Shown here: positions 1 through 10,094 of the stretch, piece after piece | How positions within the stretch are numbered: the stretch's first letter is position 1 | Layout of the letters: each line of letters opens with the position of its first letter | Assembly: GCA_025200525.1 (NCBI GenBank) | Contig: CM045761.1 | Location: forward strand, 40,928,190-40,992,189 | Reading direction: 5' to 3' | DNA: 64,000 nucleotides | Origin: Camellia lanceoleosa | Lineage: Eukaryota; Streptophyta; Magnoliopsida; Ericales; Theaceae | The notes under the pieces: model-generated | Database searches by the model: none | The model's input: the letters and a program-made list of their open reading frames with translations, nothing else | What the model was told of the DNA's origin: nothing | Made by a program: the position numbers and the translations under genes

Positions 1-1411
1 TTCTTCCCAATTTTGTTTCACTTTATCTCCCAACTTAGCGCATCAAGTGGTCGCTATACCGACAGGTTCTTCCATACAAAGAGAGTTTCTGTGGCTTAGT
101 CAAACCCATCGGCTTCAGGACATCCAAGAAAAGTCGGATATGTACCATTGGATCTCCAGACCCGTCGAAACGGTCAATATATGGCATTTTGAAGTCGCTC
201 GAGCCGCAAACAGATACAAGCAGTGCCCATCCTCAATGTCGGGAATGGAGTTAAGGCCTCAGGTTTTTGAATTGCTTCTCAAGGTTCGCAATTTTCACCG
301 CAATGATCGAGATCATTAGCATCAAGGGATAACGCCTCATTAGGCCGCACAGGTTCAAAACTTGGGCTTGAACCAGCCCTTCTTGAGGATCTAGACACTG
401 CAAATCTTCAACTGGCGGAAGTGGGTCAAAGTTCGGCTGGGGTCCCAAAGCTGGATGTGAGGCAGATGCCCCAGATGGGCGCTGCGTTTAATATCGGGTC
501 TCGACCGCATGGCGCTTCCACGATTCGACGCTACCACGGCCAGAAATTCTTCCGAACCCTGTGCCATCACGGGCTGCTGATTCTGAACAAGGGTGATGTG
601 ACTGGTGACTGACAGATCAGATGAACCGGTAAGCCCTGACTGGTCTTTCTTTGCCTTGCCTCAGGGAAAGAACACTGGTTGCCCTTGAATTGAATTTCTG
701 ACCTAACAAAAGTCTATCAGCACTAGTCCAATGTACCCGGGGGATATCGGAGCCTTCTGAAGCTATGGTTCCAGGACTACCTAGCAAAAGAGAAAACATG
801 CAGCATCTCAGCCTGATTTTACCAAAACGGATATGAGCATAACAGGATGACTGCGCCCTCTACTGAATTCTGCCAAATCTTTGCCTCAAAGCTGAATCTG
901 ATACCCGCAGATAACTGATTTTCAAATAACTGACTGATGCCCGCAGGCCTGATGCCCAAACTCATTAACTGATACATGCATTCCCTGTAGAGACGCACTC
1001 TAACAAGCACATAACAGATAAGTGAGAGCCAAAACACCCCTATGTTGGGGTAGGGTTTCCCTGTCCTATTTTGTCAGGAGCTAGGGTTTCACTACGCACA
1101 CAGCGGTTTCAAACAACCTATAAACGGGTAAGCAACCTGTCCTAGTTTGGAATGGTCACTATGGATCCGAATATGCACTAGGTCGAATGGTCAAAAAGGG
1201 TGCCCCAAGAAACCGAGGTTTGTGTTCCCATGTCGCCGAGCCAGAGCCGACGCCTTATGGACATGACTTGACAAGACAAGCCTCCGGCAAATCGTTCGGG
1301 AATGGCATATGGCAAACACGGTGTCCTAGGCGCACCAATGCAAATGCAATGCAAAGAAACATACAAATGTTGTCAAAACCAGATATCATGAGTTCGAGTC
1401 AAGTTCTCTAA
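1..1411 (-). mobile_element. Internal 5' portion of gypsy-like LTR element A (partial)
   Basis: This stretch lies directly downstream, on the minus strand, of a primer-binding site and a giant LTR (L1). By position it is the untranslated leader and the start of the internal region of that retroelement. The element runs out of the left edge of the window, so its polyprotein and 3' LTR are not visible. Only short, unrelated open frames occur on either strand, and I could not recognise a gag, protease or reverse-transcriptase motif. The assignment rests on context alone. Confidence 0.55.
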
Positions 1412-1429
1412 ATCCCCAATGAGTCGCCA
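1412..1429 (-). other. Primer-binding site of element A
   Basis: On the minus strand the sequence reads TGGCGACTCATTGGGGAT. This is close to the TGGCGACTC...TGGGGA block found immediately after the 5' LTR in many plant Ty3/gypsy elements. It sits just outside the L1 end and fixes L1 as a 5' LTR of a minus-strand element rather than a solo LTR. Confidence 0.65.
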
Positions 1430-2694
1430 GAATCAGACGCCCGACGCATCCCGTGGAAAGGAGGCGAGTCCCCCTGCTTACGGTTCGATATTGGGTCATT
1501 ACAGTTCGAAGGACTCAAATGTCACGGTTCTTAATCTTGAACCAAAGAGTCCAAATTCGGCAAATCGATTTTGAAAATAGATTTTTTGAAAAAGAAGTGC
1601 CAAACATGGACTGCTTTGCCAGATACAGAGTCGCCACCTAAATTTTTTTTAATGGAAAATTTAGGAAACCTTGACTCGGTGCCAAAGGCCACGTGTCCGT
1701 CATCACCAAAGTTGCCTCGGCTCGGGAACTTGGGTACGATTGGGGAAGGTCACTTCGTGAGCACCCCCGCTCGCCCGGTCAAAAACCGGCCTCTACTAAC
1801 CATGATATTTGAAGACATTGTGCATTCTTATTCCGGTTATTAGCCTAGGTTACTATGTGATGCGCACAGCATACAAGTATAGACTGAGCCGCCTGAATTG
1901 GAACAAAATACTTCATGTTTGTTTTTTGAAAATGGTTTGATGGTGCTACTTGCAGGTAGGCTAAGACGTGGATTTGCCACCCTCGGGTGGGCTTAGAAAA
2001 ACGTGATTTTGCCACCATCTAGTGGGCTTAAAACAAACATTTGATGAATTGTCCCAATCCAAATAACCCAACCTCCACCCACAGGCATTCAAGGCAGTTA
2101 TATCACATAAGCACATAACCTCATGGTAAGCATGCTATTCATGGCAGCACTCACACGCATGCAAGGATGCTAAAGCATAAAACTTACCGAGTACTCCAAG
2201 CCAAAACAGAAGCTTATTAGAAATCATGCATGATCCTAAATGTACAGAAATGACTAATGCAACACATGCAAAGATGCAACTATAGCAGGCTCGGCTATTC
2301 TAAACATGGCATGTGAAATGCTATAACTATCACGTATTCAATTTGGAATTGAAATACAAATGCAGTTTGTATGATGCGCCGAGCCCGGTGCATGCAAAAC
2401 AGATGAATGATGCAAACATACTGTCATACTGTATGCTAATTGAAATATGCCCTATATCTAACCATCATAAGCGAGTAAATAAAAGGGAAGAAATACGTGG
2501 GGTTGGAAGACATACATCTCACTCACCCACACTTATTACAATTATGCCCTCGCGCAGAGGGTCCAAATAAATATACAGTCCCGAATGAAAGAATAATACA
2601 GTCCGAAATATACAGTCCGAATAATATACAAATTTCTAATTGATTAACAGATTAACTAAGAAAAACTGTAAACTGGCATGCAAGCCAGGGGTTG

Positions 2695-4711
2695 TGTCAC
2701 GACCCAAACCCGGCCCTATGGGTTTAGCACCGTAACTGGCCAGTAATCCGAGATTACCAAAGGCCTGCTGAACAGTAATACAATAAAACAGAGTAGAGGG
2801 CCTGGCGGAAGCCAATACAGTAAATAAACAATGTCCAATGAGCTGTGATAGTCTGTATGCAAAAAGATTTTCCATACATATGCATATTAACAGTCGGTAC
2901 AGAACAGTATATACAATATTTACAAACACTCAATATAGGGACTTAATCCCTACTCAACAGTGCAGTAAACATTCAAACTATACATTCGATCCAGTTATTA
3001 CAAAACAGTAAGACAGTACGGTAGGGGAAATACTAAAACACCCCTAAGCCTTGGCAAGGTAGGCTCGGAACCTCACAAAGGAGGCACGAGGTCGGCTTGA
3101 CAAAACTGAAGTAACCCTGACGCTTCTAGCCGCGGTCTGGTGCTTGTACACCTACATATGTATATGAGCAGTGAGCTAAAGCCCAGTGAATAATATAATG
3201 CGTAAAGGGGTTAAGAATAAATGTCCCTTCAATATTAAAACCAAATATTTCATCGGTTTATCACTCATTCATTTGTGGCTCATATTTCGTGCCATAACAA
3301 ATTCTGTAAAATAGTGATATGTGGTACATCCTTGGCGTAATAAAGATAAGAAATCGGTAGGTCTTAAAAGACCTAGTCTTAACAGACCAAACAAGAATGA
3401 TGGCCATCAAGAGTAGTAATGCGATAAGAGCAATTCAGAGAACAAGACAAGATTGTGGATTCAAGAGGTGGCTCCCCAATCAGTAGCACTTAGTTCAGAG
3501 ATTCTAGAGGTGGCTCCCAAGTAGCACTTTGCTCCTCATCGAATCTGGATTCAAGAGGTGGCTCCCACTATAGCACTTAGCTCTGAGATTCTAGAGGTGG
3601 CTCCCAGGTAGCACTTTGCTCCATATCGGTATCTTGAGTGGCCATCACAACAAGAAATGAGTGGTTCCAAACTTGGGAACCGACAGAGATCTCTCTCACA
3701 CAAGATGTGGATTCAAGAGGTGGCTCCCAATCGTAGCACTTAGTTCAGAGATTCTAGAGGTGGCTCCCGGTGTAGCACTTTGCTCCAAATCAAGAAACAT
3801 AGGTGCCAAGGATGCCCTAGTACGCCTGTAATATAACCCATACGTTCATTTAGTATACAAAGGTCGATTCGATGGGCGGTCCAATTCAAGATGGCAAGGT
3901 CAATTCAAGAAATTGATTCGATGGACGATCAATTGATAGCGTGTCAATTCAAGATTCGATTCGATACCAAGATTCGATAAAATAGACAAATTTCAATAAG
4001 GTAGCGATTCAATAAAGTAAACAGTTCAGAAGATAATCATTTTTGGACATATCTTTACACAGTTGTTACTCACAGAGTTCTGGGCTACAGTATGCTAGAG
4101 CGTCTCCTCGGTAAGCCAACCCTTAGCTCCTCAACTACAAGTGTAGAAGTTCAATCATGCAAGAATCCTTCCAATCTTCTCAATTTCCAAGCCTTACAAG
4201 ATGAATTCACTCTAGTCTCTCTCACTCTCTCTCTCTAGCCGGTTCTTACATCACAATATGGCTGATGAAAATGTGTTGCCTAAGTGTATAAGGCTCAAAC
4301 ATATAAATAAACAAAGGCCCACTAACAATGGCAAAACGGTAATTACGTCAAACTCTTTAATTAGCTCATTTTAATCTAATTTAATCATACCAAATCGATT
4401 TTCAATTAAATATACCATAAAACCACATAAATTATGGTAATCATGAAACACTAAACAATTTTCAGTTTGGTCGCCGATAAGGCCTTCAATTTGCAATTTA
4501 AACGTAAACACACGAATAGATAATTAAACAGTCGAACAGATAGAAATGCAATACAATAGGCACACTCAGTCAATTCGGTTCCAGTTTTCAATCGATGCAT
4601 TGATATTTCAGTTGATTCAATTATCAGTCATAAGCAGTCTCAATTTCACAGTAATCGGTAATAAATCAGTGGTCAGTGATTAATCAGTAATCGGTAACGA
4701 GGGTTGTTACA
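2695..4711. mobile_element. Solo LTR of an unrelated family, nested in L1
   Basis: The insertion begins TGTCACGACC and ends GTTGTTACA. It is flanked by the exact 5-bp duplication GGTTG (2690-2694 and 4712-4716). The reverse complement of L5 near 60590 shows the uninterrupted site, which confirms the boundaries. No internal region or second LTR is present, so it is a solo LTR of about 2.0 kb. Orientation is uncertain because both ends start TGT; similarity in layout to the LTRs at 29317-33969 favours the minus strand. It post-dates L1. Confidence 0.85.
3465..3790. repeat. Tandem half-repeats with GAGGTGGCTCCC core
   Basis: Six copies of a GAGGTGGCTCCC...TAGCACTT unit start near 3465, 3507, 3555, 3594, 3717 and 3757. 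They alternate between a GATTCAAGAGG and a GATTCTAGAGG form, giving a dimeric higher-order unit of about 80-90 bp inside the nested solo LTR. Confidence 0.8.
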
Positions 4712-5194
4712 GGTTGCCTCGATTCTGATGAATGATATATGCTGGGCTGCCTTGCACGAAAATCTATGGGGATGCCCCAATTAGCCTCTGTTTGCAATTT
4801 TTCTCGAAATGCGTGCCAGACTCTGAAAAGTAGCTGATTCTTCATTTTGCTGCAACAGAGAGCAGGAAAGGGGCATAGCAATGTATTTCACAAATATATG
4901 CATGCCTCGATCCTCGTGCCACCAATCACGCATATCGATGCATGATGACCGAGGTGCCGAATTGCACAGCTTAATATAGGATGAATGCATATGAACACTA
5001 CAACAAAACCTAACTCCATCATGGATAATCCGGAGTGTCGGTGACTTGGGAATTGAGACCCGTTCACACTCCTGAGTCTAAACGCGTTCGCTTCCCGTGC
5101 CCGGGCTAATTCCTATCCCGAACACAATGCAATATGCATGATATGTATGAAATGCAACTAAGATACAATCCTAACATACACAACGCTATGAAAA

Positions 5195-5700
5195 TGAGAT
5201 GCCTCGAAATGCGTGCATGCGGGCACGCAAACCGAGGCGATGATCCTAAAGCATGAAATGGCATACGCAATGCAAATTAGACTTACACCAATCATGAGAG
5301 AGCCTCAGCCACACTCACATAAGAGGCCATCGGATAAAAGTGAAGTGCCTCGAAATGCGTGCACACGGGCACGCAAACCGAGGCAATGGCATACGGAATG
5401 CAATGATGCTAAAATGACATAAACAATACAATATGGGCTTACACTAACATGAGAGAGCCTCAGCCACACTCACATAAGAGGCCGAGAGATGAAAAATGAG
5501 ATGCCTCGAAATGCGTGCACACGGGCACGCAAACCGAGGCAATGGCATACGGAATGTAATGAGACTAAAATGGCATACAGAATGCAAAATGGACTTACAC
5601 TAACGTGAGTGAGCCTCAGCCACACTCACATAAGAGGCCGATGGATGAAAATGAAGTGCCTCGAAATGCGTGCACACGGGCACGCAAACCGAGGAAATGG
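5195..5700 (-). repeat. Four tandem ~155-bp hairpin repeats in L1
   Basis: Copies begin at 5201, 5347, 5503 and 5658 (periods 146, 156, 155). Each carries GCCTCG-AAAT-GCGTGC, a short loop, then GCACGC-AAAC-CGAGGC, which can fold into a stem of two GC-rich arms separated by an AAAT/AAAC internal loop. The remainder of the unit contains the conserved string TGAGCC...CACTCACATAAGAGGCC. The same repeat occurs five times in L5 (59455-60110). Only single, worn copies are seen in L2 (near 12000) and L4 (near 48520). Confidence 0.85.
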
Positions 5701-5924
5701 CATACGCGATGTAATGGCATGGAAATATGATATGCAAACATGCAAATGAATTTCGGCACTGAAATGTGGGGCAAAACAGTCCCGAAACATGGCCAAAGTG
5801 TACCTGATGCATGGAATGATCCCGAAACATGAATTTTGGCACCCGAAATGGCCTATAGCTACACCAAACATGCATAATTGATACATGACATGAAAAGGCA
5901 GAAGCAAGGCAGCCCCATAACTCA

Positions 5925-6760
5925 CATTTTTACAGTTCAAAACAAACCACAAAGCAATATACAAGCATGGCAAAATTCCTACGCAAGAAATAGGCCACAA
6001 GGAGGGTAATGAAACAAGTGATATATAAAAAATCCAAAAAGAAAAACATCCTTCTACAACACCGAAGAGGGACCAAAAATATGCACATTTACAGTTTATG
6101 ACAACCCCCAAATCAGTATTCAAACATGCTAAAAATGCCATGCAAGAATTTGGATAACAAAAGGCTATAACATGAGGTGCCCCAAACATTCATCAAATAA
6201 GAAAAGACCCTTAATGAAATATGTCCATGGGGTCAAAATATGACTCCTTCCAGTTCTGATCATGGCCGAAAACAGAAGCTAGATAAGCCTAAAAAAGCAT
6301 GCAAAAATGGGGGCCAAAGAGGGGTATAATGGTAGGTACAACATGGAGTCCCCCAACAGGGTTGATCCCTTCTAAAATGTTGTAGAGGGACACAAAATAA
6401 GCTTACTCACAGTTCATGACATGCTCCAAAACAATTTACATATAGGCCAAACAAATCATGCAAATTTATGGTAAATAAGAGAGATTATGAAGTAAGTGCA
6501 AGATAGGGGGCCCAAAAAGGGTTGAGCCCTTCTTAAATGTTGAAGAGAGGCTCAAAATAGGCTCACTTACAGTTTATATTATGCTCGAAAACAGATCACT
6601 CATAGGCTAGAAATTTCATGCAAAAATGTGACATATAAGATGATATTGAAGCAAGTACAAGATGGTGATCTCAAATAGGGTTGAACCCTTCAAAAAACAT
6701 GAATAATAGCTCAAAAGAGTGACCCTTTTAGTTTGGGTCGGAGCCTAAAACAGTGAGAAA
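5925..6760 (-). repeat. Degenerate ~160-bp repeats of the L1 R/U5 region
   Basis: A CAGTT(T/C)A/T-type motif preceded by TTAC or TTCC recurs near 5932, 6088, 6248, 6411, 6567 and 6728. Each unit continues with a conserved run of 'AGGC...CATGCAAAAAT' and, in the later units, a GGGTTGAACCCTTC box. Units are far more diverged than the neighbouring hairpin repeats. The equivalent block in L5 lies at about 58380-59100. Confidence 0.65.
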
Positions 6761-6810
6761 ATAGGCTTAAGAAATGAGACAAGAAAATGCTACAAAAGAG
6801 GGAGATGGCA

Positions 6811-7066
6811 ACTTACCCTTGTAGACAAGTCTTGACAGCCTTTTGGACCAAGTTTGGATGCTCTTTGCCTCTGAAAAAACAGCTCCAAGTGTTGGAATGG
6901 AGTGTGGGGGTCTTGTGCTAGGGGTTGATGTAGAAATGGTACAAGAAAAATGACTTTGGAGCTTGGAAATGGAGAGAAATGGGAGGTGGAAGGTATAGCT
7001 CTCTCTCAAATGTGTCTAACAAATGTCTAACCTTTAGCCAAGAAGCCAAGCCTCTCCTTTATAGAG
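6811..7066 (-). promoter_or_regulatory. L1 core promoter and putative leader-exon splice donor
   Basis: Minus-strand TATAAA lies at 7058-7063 inside an inverted repeat (CCTCTCC / GGAGAGG). About 245 nt downstream, AAGG|GTAAGT (GTAAGT at 6811-6816) is a consensus 5' splice site. TATA and donor recur with similar spacing in L2, L3, L4 and L5, so this is probably the U3/R junction plus a short leader exon. No transcript evidence is available here. Confidence 0.6.
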
Positions 7067-8200
7067 GAGAGGCATGAAAAATATCTAAGGGACCTCTCTA
7101 ATCCTCCATACACGTGTATGGAGGATGGTCCAATTGGCAACCAGCTGGCACAGCTGGAATACATTGAGGGAGAGGAAAATGGCCGGCTAGTTTAAAAAGG
7201 AAAAAAAAGTCATTTTTTGGTAAGTGGCCGGCCGGCTGGAAAAGGTGGCCGGCTGGCCAGGGTCAAAAGGTTCAAGCCATAAAACTGGTCGGCCATGTAG
7301 CCCTTGAAGTTAGCTTTCCAATGCCGCAAACCTTGCATTAAAATTCCTCCTGTATAAAAAGTTATGCCAGTTTTCGTAAAACCGCGCAGATTCGGTCTAA
7401 CCAGACTTCAACCAACCATATGTCCTCCCCCCGGATCCAGAATTAGGAGATTATTGAGTGCAAAATGAAGCCCCGGAAGTAAGCTTTCCAATGGTGGTGG
7501 CCTCATATTTTAATTCCTCTTGTGCAAAGAGTTACGCCCGTTTCGGTGAAGCCGCGCAGACTTTTCTCCTTCCCGGATTCATGCTGAACCACTTTTGACC
7601 AAACAAAAAGTTGGTTGTCAAAACAATTGCTGGCCTCCCACCCTCCTACAAGCTTCCTAACCATGAAAATAAGGCCTCCACCAAAAATGAGCCCAAACCG
7701 ATGCAAAATGAAGGCTCGGGGGCCAAAACACGCAGTTCGGGGTCCCGAAAATAGGCTGTTGGGCACCGGGAGTGGTGTTCGACCACGAAGTTGGTCTCTC
7801 AGACCCCAGTGTCCCTTAAAAGGGAGTAAATGAAATGCATGCCAAAAATCAGAGCAATCGGAGATGGTTAGGCGGTCCCGAACCGAGGTACATGGCCTGG
7901 CGGCTCCGAAAACCGGGAACCGGGCTCCGAAATGGGCAAAATGGCCTACGGCCACGAAAAGTAGCCCACGGCCACTGAGAGATGGTCTACGGGACCTCTC
8001 CCTCCCTTCAGGAACAAAAACAGAGAAAACCGAGCCTGGTTCGCGAACCAAGGCAAAGTACAGAAAAGGGTTCGGAAGTCCGGAGGCAGGGCTCACGGTC
8101 GAGACTCTGAGACTTCTGAACGAGCACAATATGCAACATCACCGAGCGCTCAATCGGTGACGTCTGAGTCTTAAGGTCGGTCAAAAATGGGGTGTCTACA

Positions 8201-10094
8201 GTACCGAGACTAGTAGTGTAATTTTCCCTTTAACATGAAGATGTCAAGATTGTAAAGAAAATGAAAATTTTGAAACCAACAACAATCATTTAATCCAATT
8301 GGGTTGTAAGATCTTGATGAGTTTTAATTTTCTTTTCTTGCATTTCTGTACATCTAAATCAAGATTCAATAACTGGTTCAAAAAGTAGATTAGAAAGTCA
8401 TGGATCATGTTCTACTTCTACGTCCTAAAGTTTAGAGGATCATCGAAGCTTGTACTGATGGAAACAAGAGTTTCCCTCAGAAGTCTAAATGGAAGCAAGG
8501 GTTGTCCCTCGGAAGTCCGGGTGGAAGCACACTCCTTTCTTTGGCAAGAAAGATCCCTTGTAGCTGGCAACGAGTTTATTACTCCTCCTTCTTCCTGAAG
8601 GGACGACAAAATTTGAAAACTGTCTCAAGCAACATAACACAATGAAAATACACAATATAATAAACTTCTAATGAAGATACATAATATGGAGGAAATAAAT
8701 TTCTTCACAACATAAAAAAATAAAACTTCTTGGACAATGCAATAAATAAAAATTGTAAATGTCATAGATAGACTTCTTCTACAGAATGTCGACCCTTGCT
8801 CTCTAGTCCCCAGAGTTGCGAGGCCATTCGAAAAACTTTCACTAGCTGCTCGGGTTGTGGCCGTCATACACCGTCATAGCCACGTCTTCTAAGATATCCT
8901 GGGGCCCCTGTTCTTTGAACTCTAACTCATCTACTTCGACTTTCTTTCTAAAGATCTTCTTAAGCATCCGACACTTTTCTGTAGGATGTCCTAGTGATCG
9001 GTGGAAAACACAATAATTAGGGCCCTCGCGGTCCTTCTTCAGCAAAAGCTCTTCGATACAAGGCAACTTCAGTTCCCCGTCTGCCACTCATTCTTTGACT
9101 AAGGCCTTTACCTCTTCAATACTACACGAAAAATGAGTGTCATTTTTGTAACTCTTCTTCTTCTACCCTTTGAATCTCTCTCCCTGTGACTTTCGAGTTG
9201 AAGACACGGAAGCTACAGTGACAGAAGGTCCTCGGGATGACTTGAAGTTGGTTTTATAACTAGTCCCGAACCCGATCCCCTAAGACTGAGGTATGTTGAT
9301 GTTCCAAGATGCTTCAATTAGTACCGAGAAGGTGGGTAGCTTGTGATTAACAAGAAGCATCTTGTACCCATTCAATACCTCTTCAACACAGATTTGGACC
9401 TAGTAGTTTTCTTTCATAGCCTCGTGACAGTCCACAGCTTTGTCTTGGAACCTTTTCACATATTCAAGAATGTCTTCACCCTCCCGTTGTTTTTCCTTAC
9501 GCAGGGTAAATATGGCCACTTTCTCGACCACCTAAAAAAATTTGGCGTGGAATTTGTTAACCATCTCCTCCTAACTTCAGATAGAGTTTGGGGCCAAGTT
9601 AACGTACCAACTATATGCTCGGACGGTGAGGGACTTGGAGATTTCTCTCAGTCGGAGGACATGATTTGAACCATGAATTCCCAAAGTCTCGATGATCCAA
9701 ACAACATGTTCTCGAGCATTTCTTTGTTTGCCATCGAATTTGATGAACTTCGGTACTATGTACCCTTCCGGGTATAGATAACTTAACATCTCGATAGGGT
9801 ATGATGGCTTGGCATCCGGATCAGGCAAAGAGGGTAAAATCCCCTTGCCTCGTTCGAGATTGAACATGGCTTGCACATCGGCGAGAGTGAGAAATTGTTA
9901 AGGGAGAGAACTTGATGGTGGTATTCCCAGAACTTGGCTTGTAGACCCGAATACCGAGCTTGGAGCAACTTGGCTATTTAGGTGTTGAGAAATCACCATC
10001 GATGTGAGAACGTGGTGATATTGACCATTGGCATCTATGGATATGACATTCGGTGATGGAACGCTAAATTCAGTTCCATAAACTCTGTTACATG
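8201..10094 (-). pseudogene. Decayed gypsy gag of element B, C-terminal part
   Basis: Minus-strand coding remnant of a Ty3/gypsy gag, the structural protein of the retroelement capsid. At 9876-9577 it reads through YPEGYIVPKFIKFDG and ends SWYVNLAPNSI, typical of the plant gypsy capsid domain. Further downstream, in the same frame, DILEYVKRFQDKAVDC and LLVNHKLPTFS are recognisable despite several stop codons (for example just after APNSI). At 9087-8842 the segment YCVFHRSLGHPTEKC is a zinc-knuckle-like Cys/His motif. No protease, RT or integrase is present because L1 abuts at 8200. Everything between 8201 and 8840 is anonymous. Multiple stops make this a clear pseudogene. The upstream part of the same gag lies beyond L2 (14659-14902). 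Confidence 0.8.

Larger units (their letters stand above)
1432..8200 (-). mobile_element. Giant LTR copy L1 (5' LTR of element A)
   Basis: Minus-strand LTR whose start (8200 downward) reads TGTAGACACCCCATTTTTGA. Its end near 1432 is diverged (GCGTCTGATT instead of the GACGTCTACA of L5). After removing the nested 2.0-kb LTR at 2695-4711 and its target duplication it is about 4.75 kb, matching copies L2, L4 and L5. In transcriptional order it has a GC-rich U3, a TATA box near 7060, a splice-donor-like site at 6816, a region of ~160-bp degenerate repeats (5925-6760), hairpin repeats (5195-5700), and the terminal ATTTAG|GTGGCGACTCTG block (about 1604-1643). The right flank at 8201 is gag-region DNA of element B. 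The left-hand target duplication is outside the window. Confidence 0.8.

Noticed and set aside
1..1411. Possible host gene at the left edge
   Set aside because: The short frames on both strands have no recognisable motif, and the DNA directly follows a gypsy primer-binding site.
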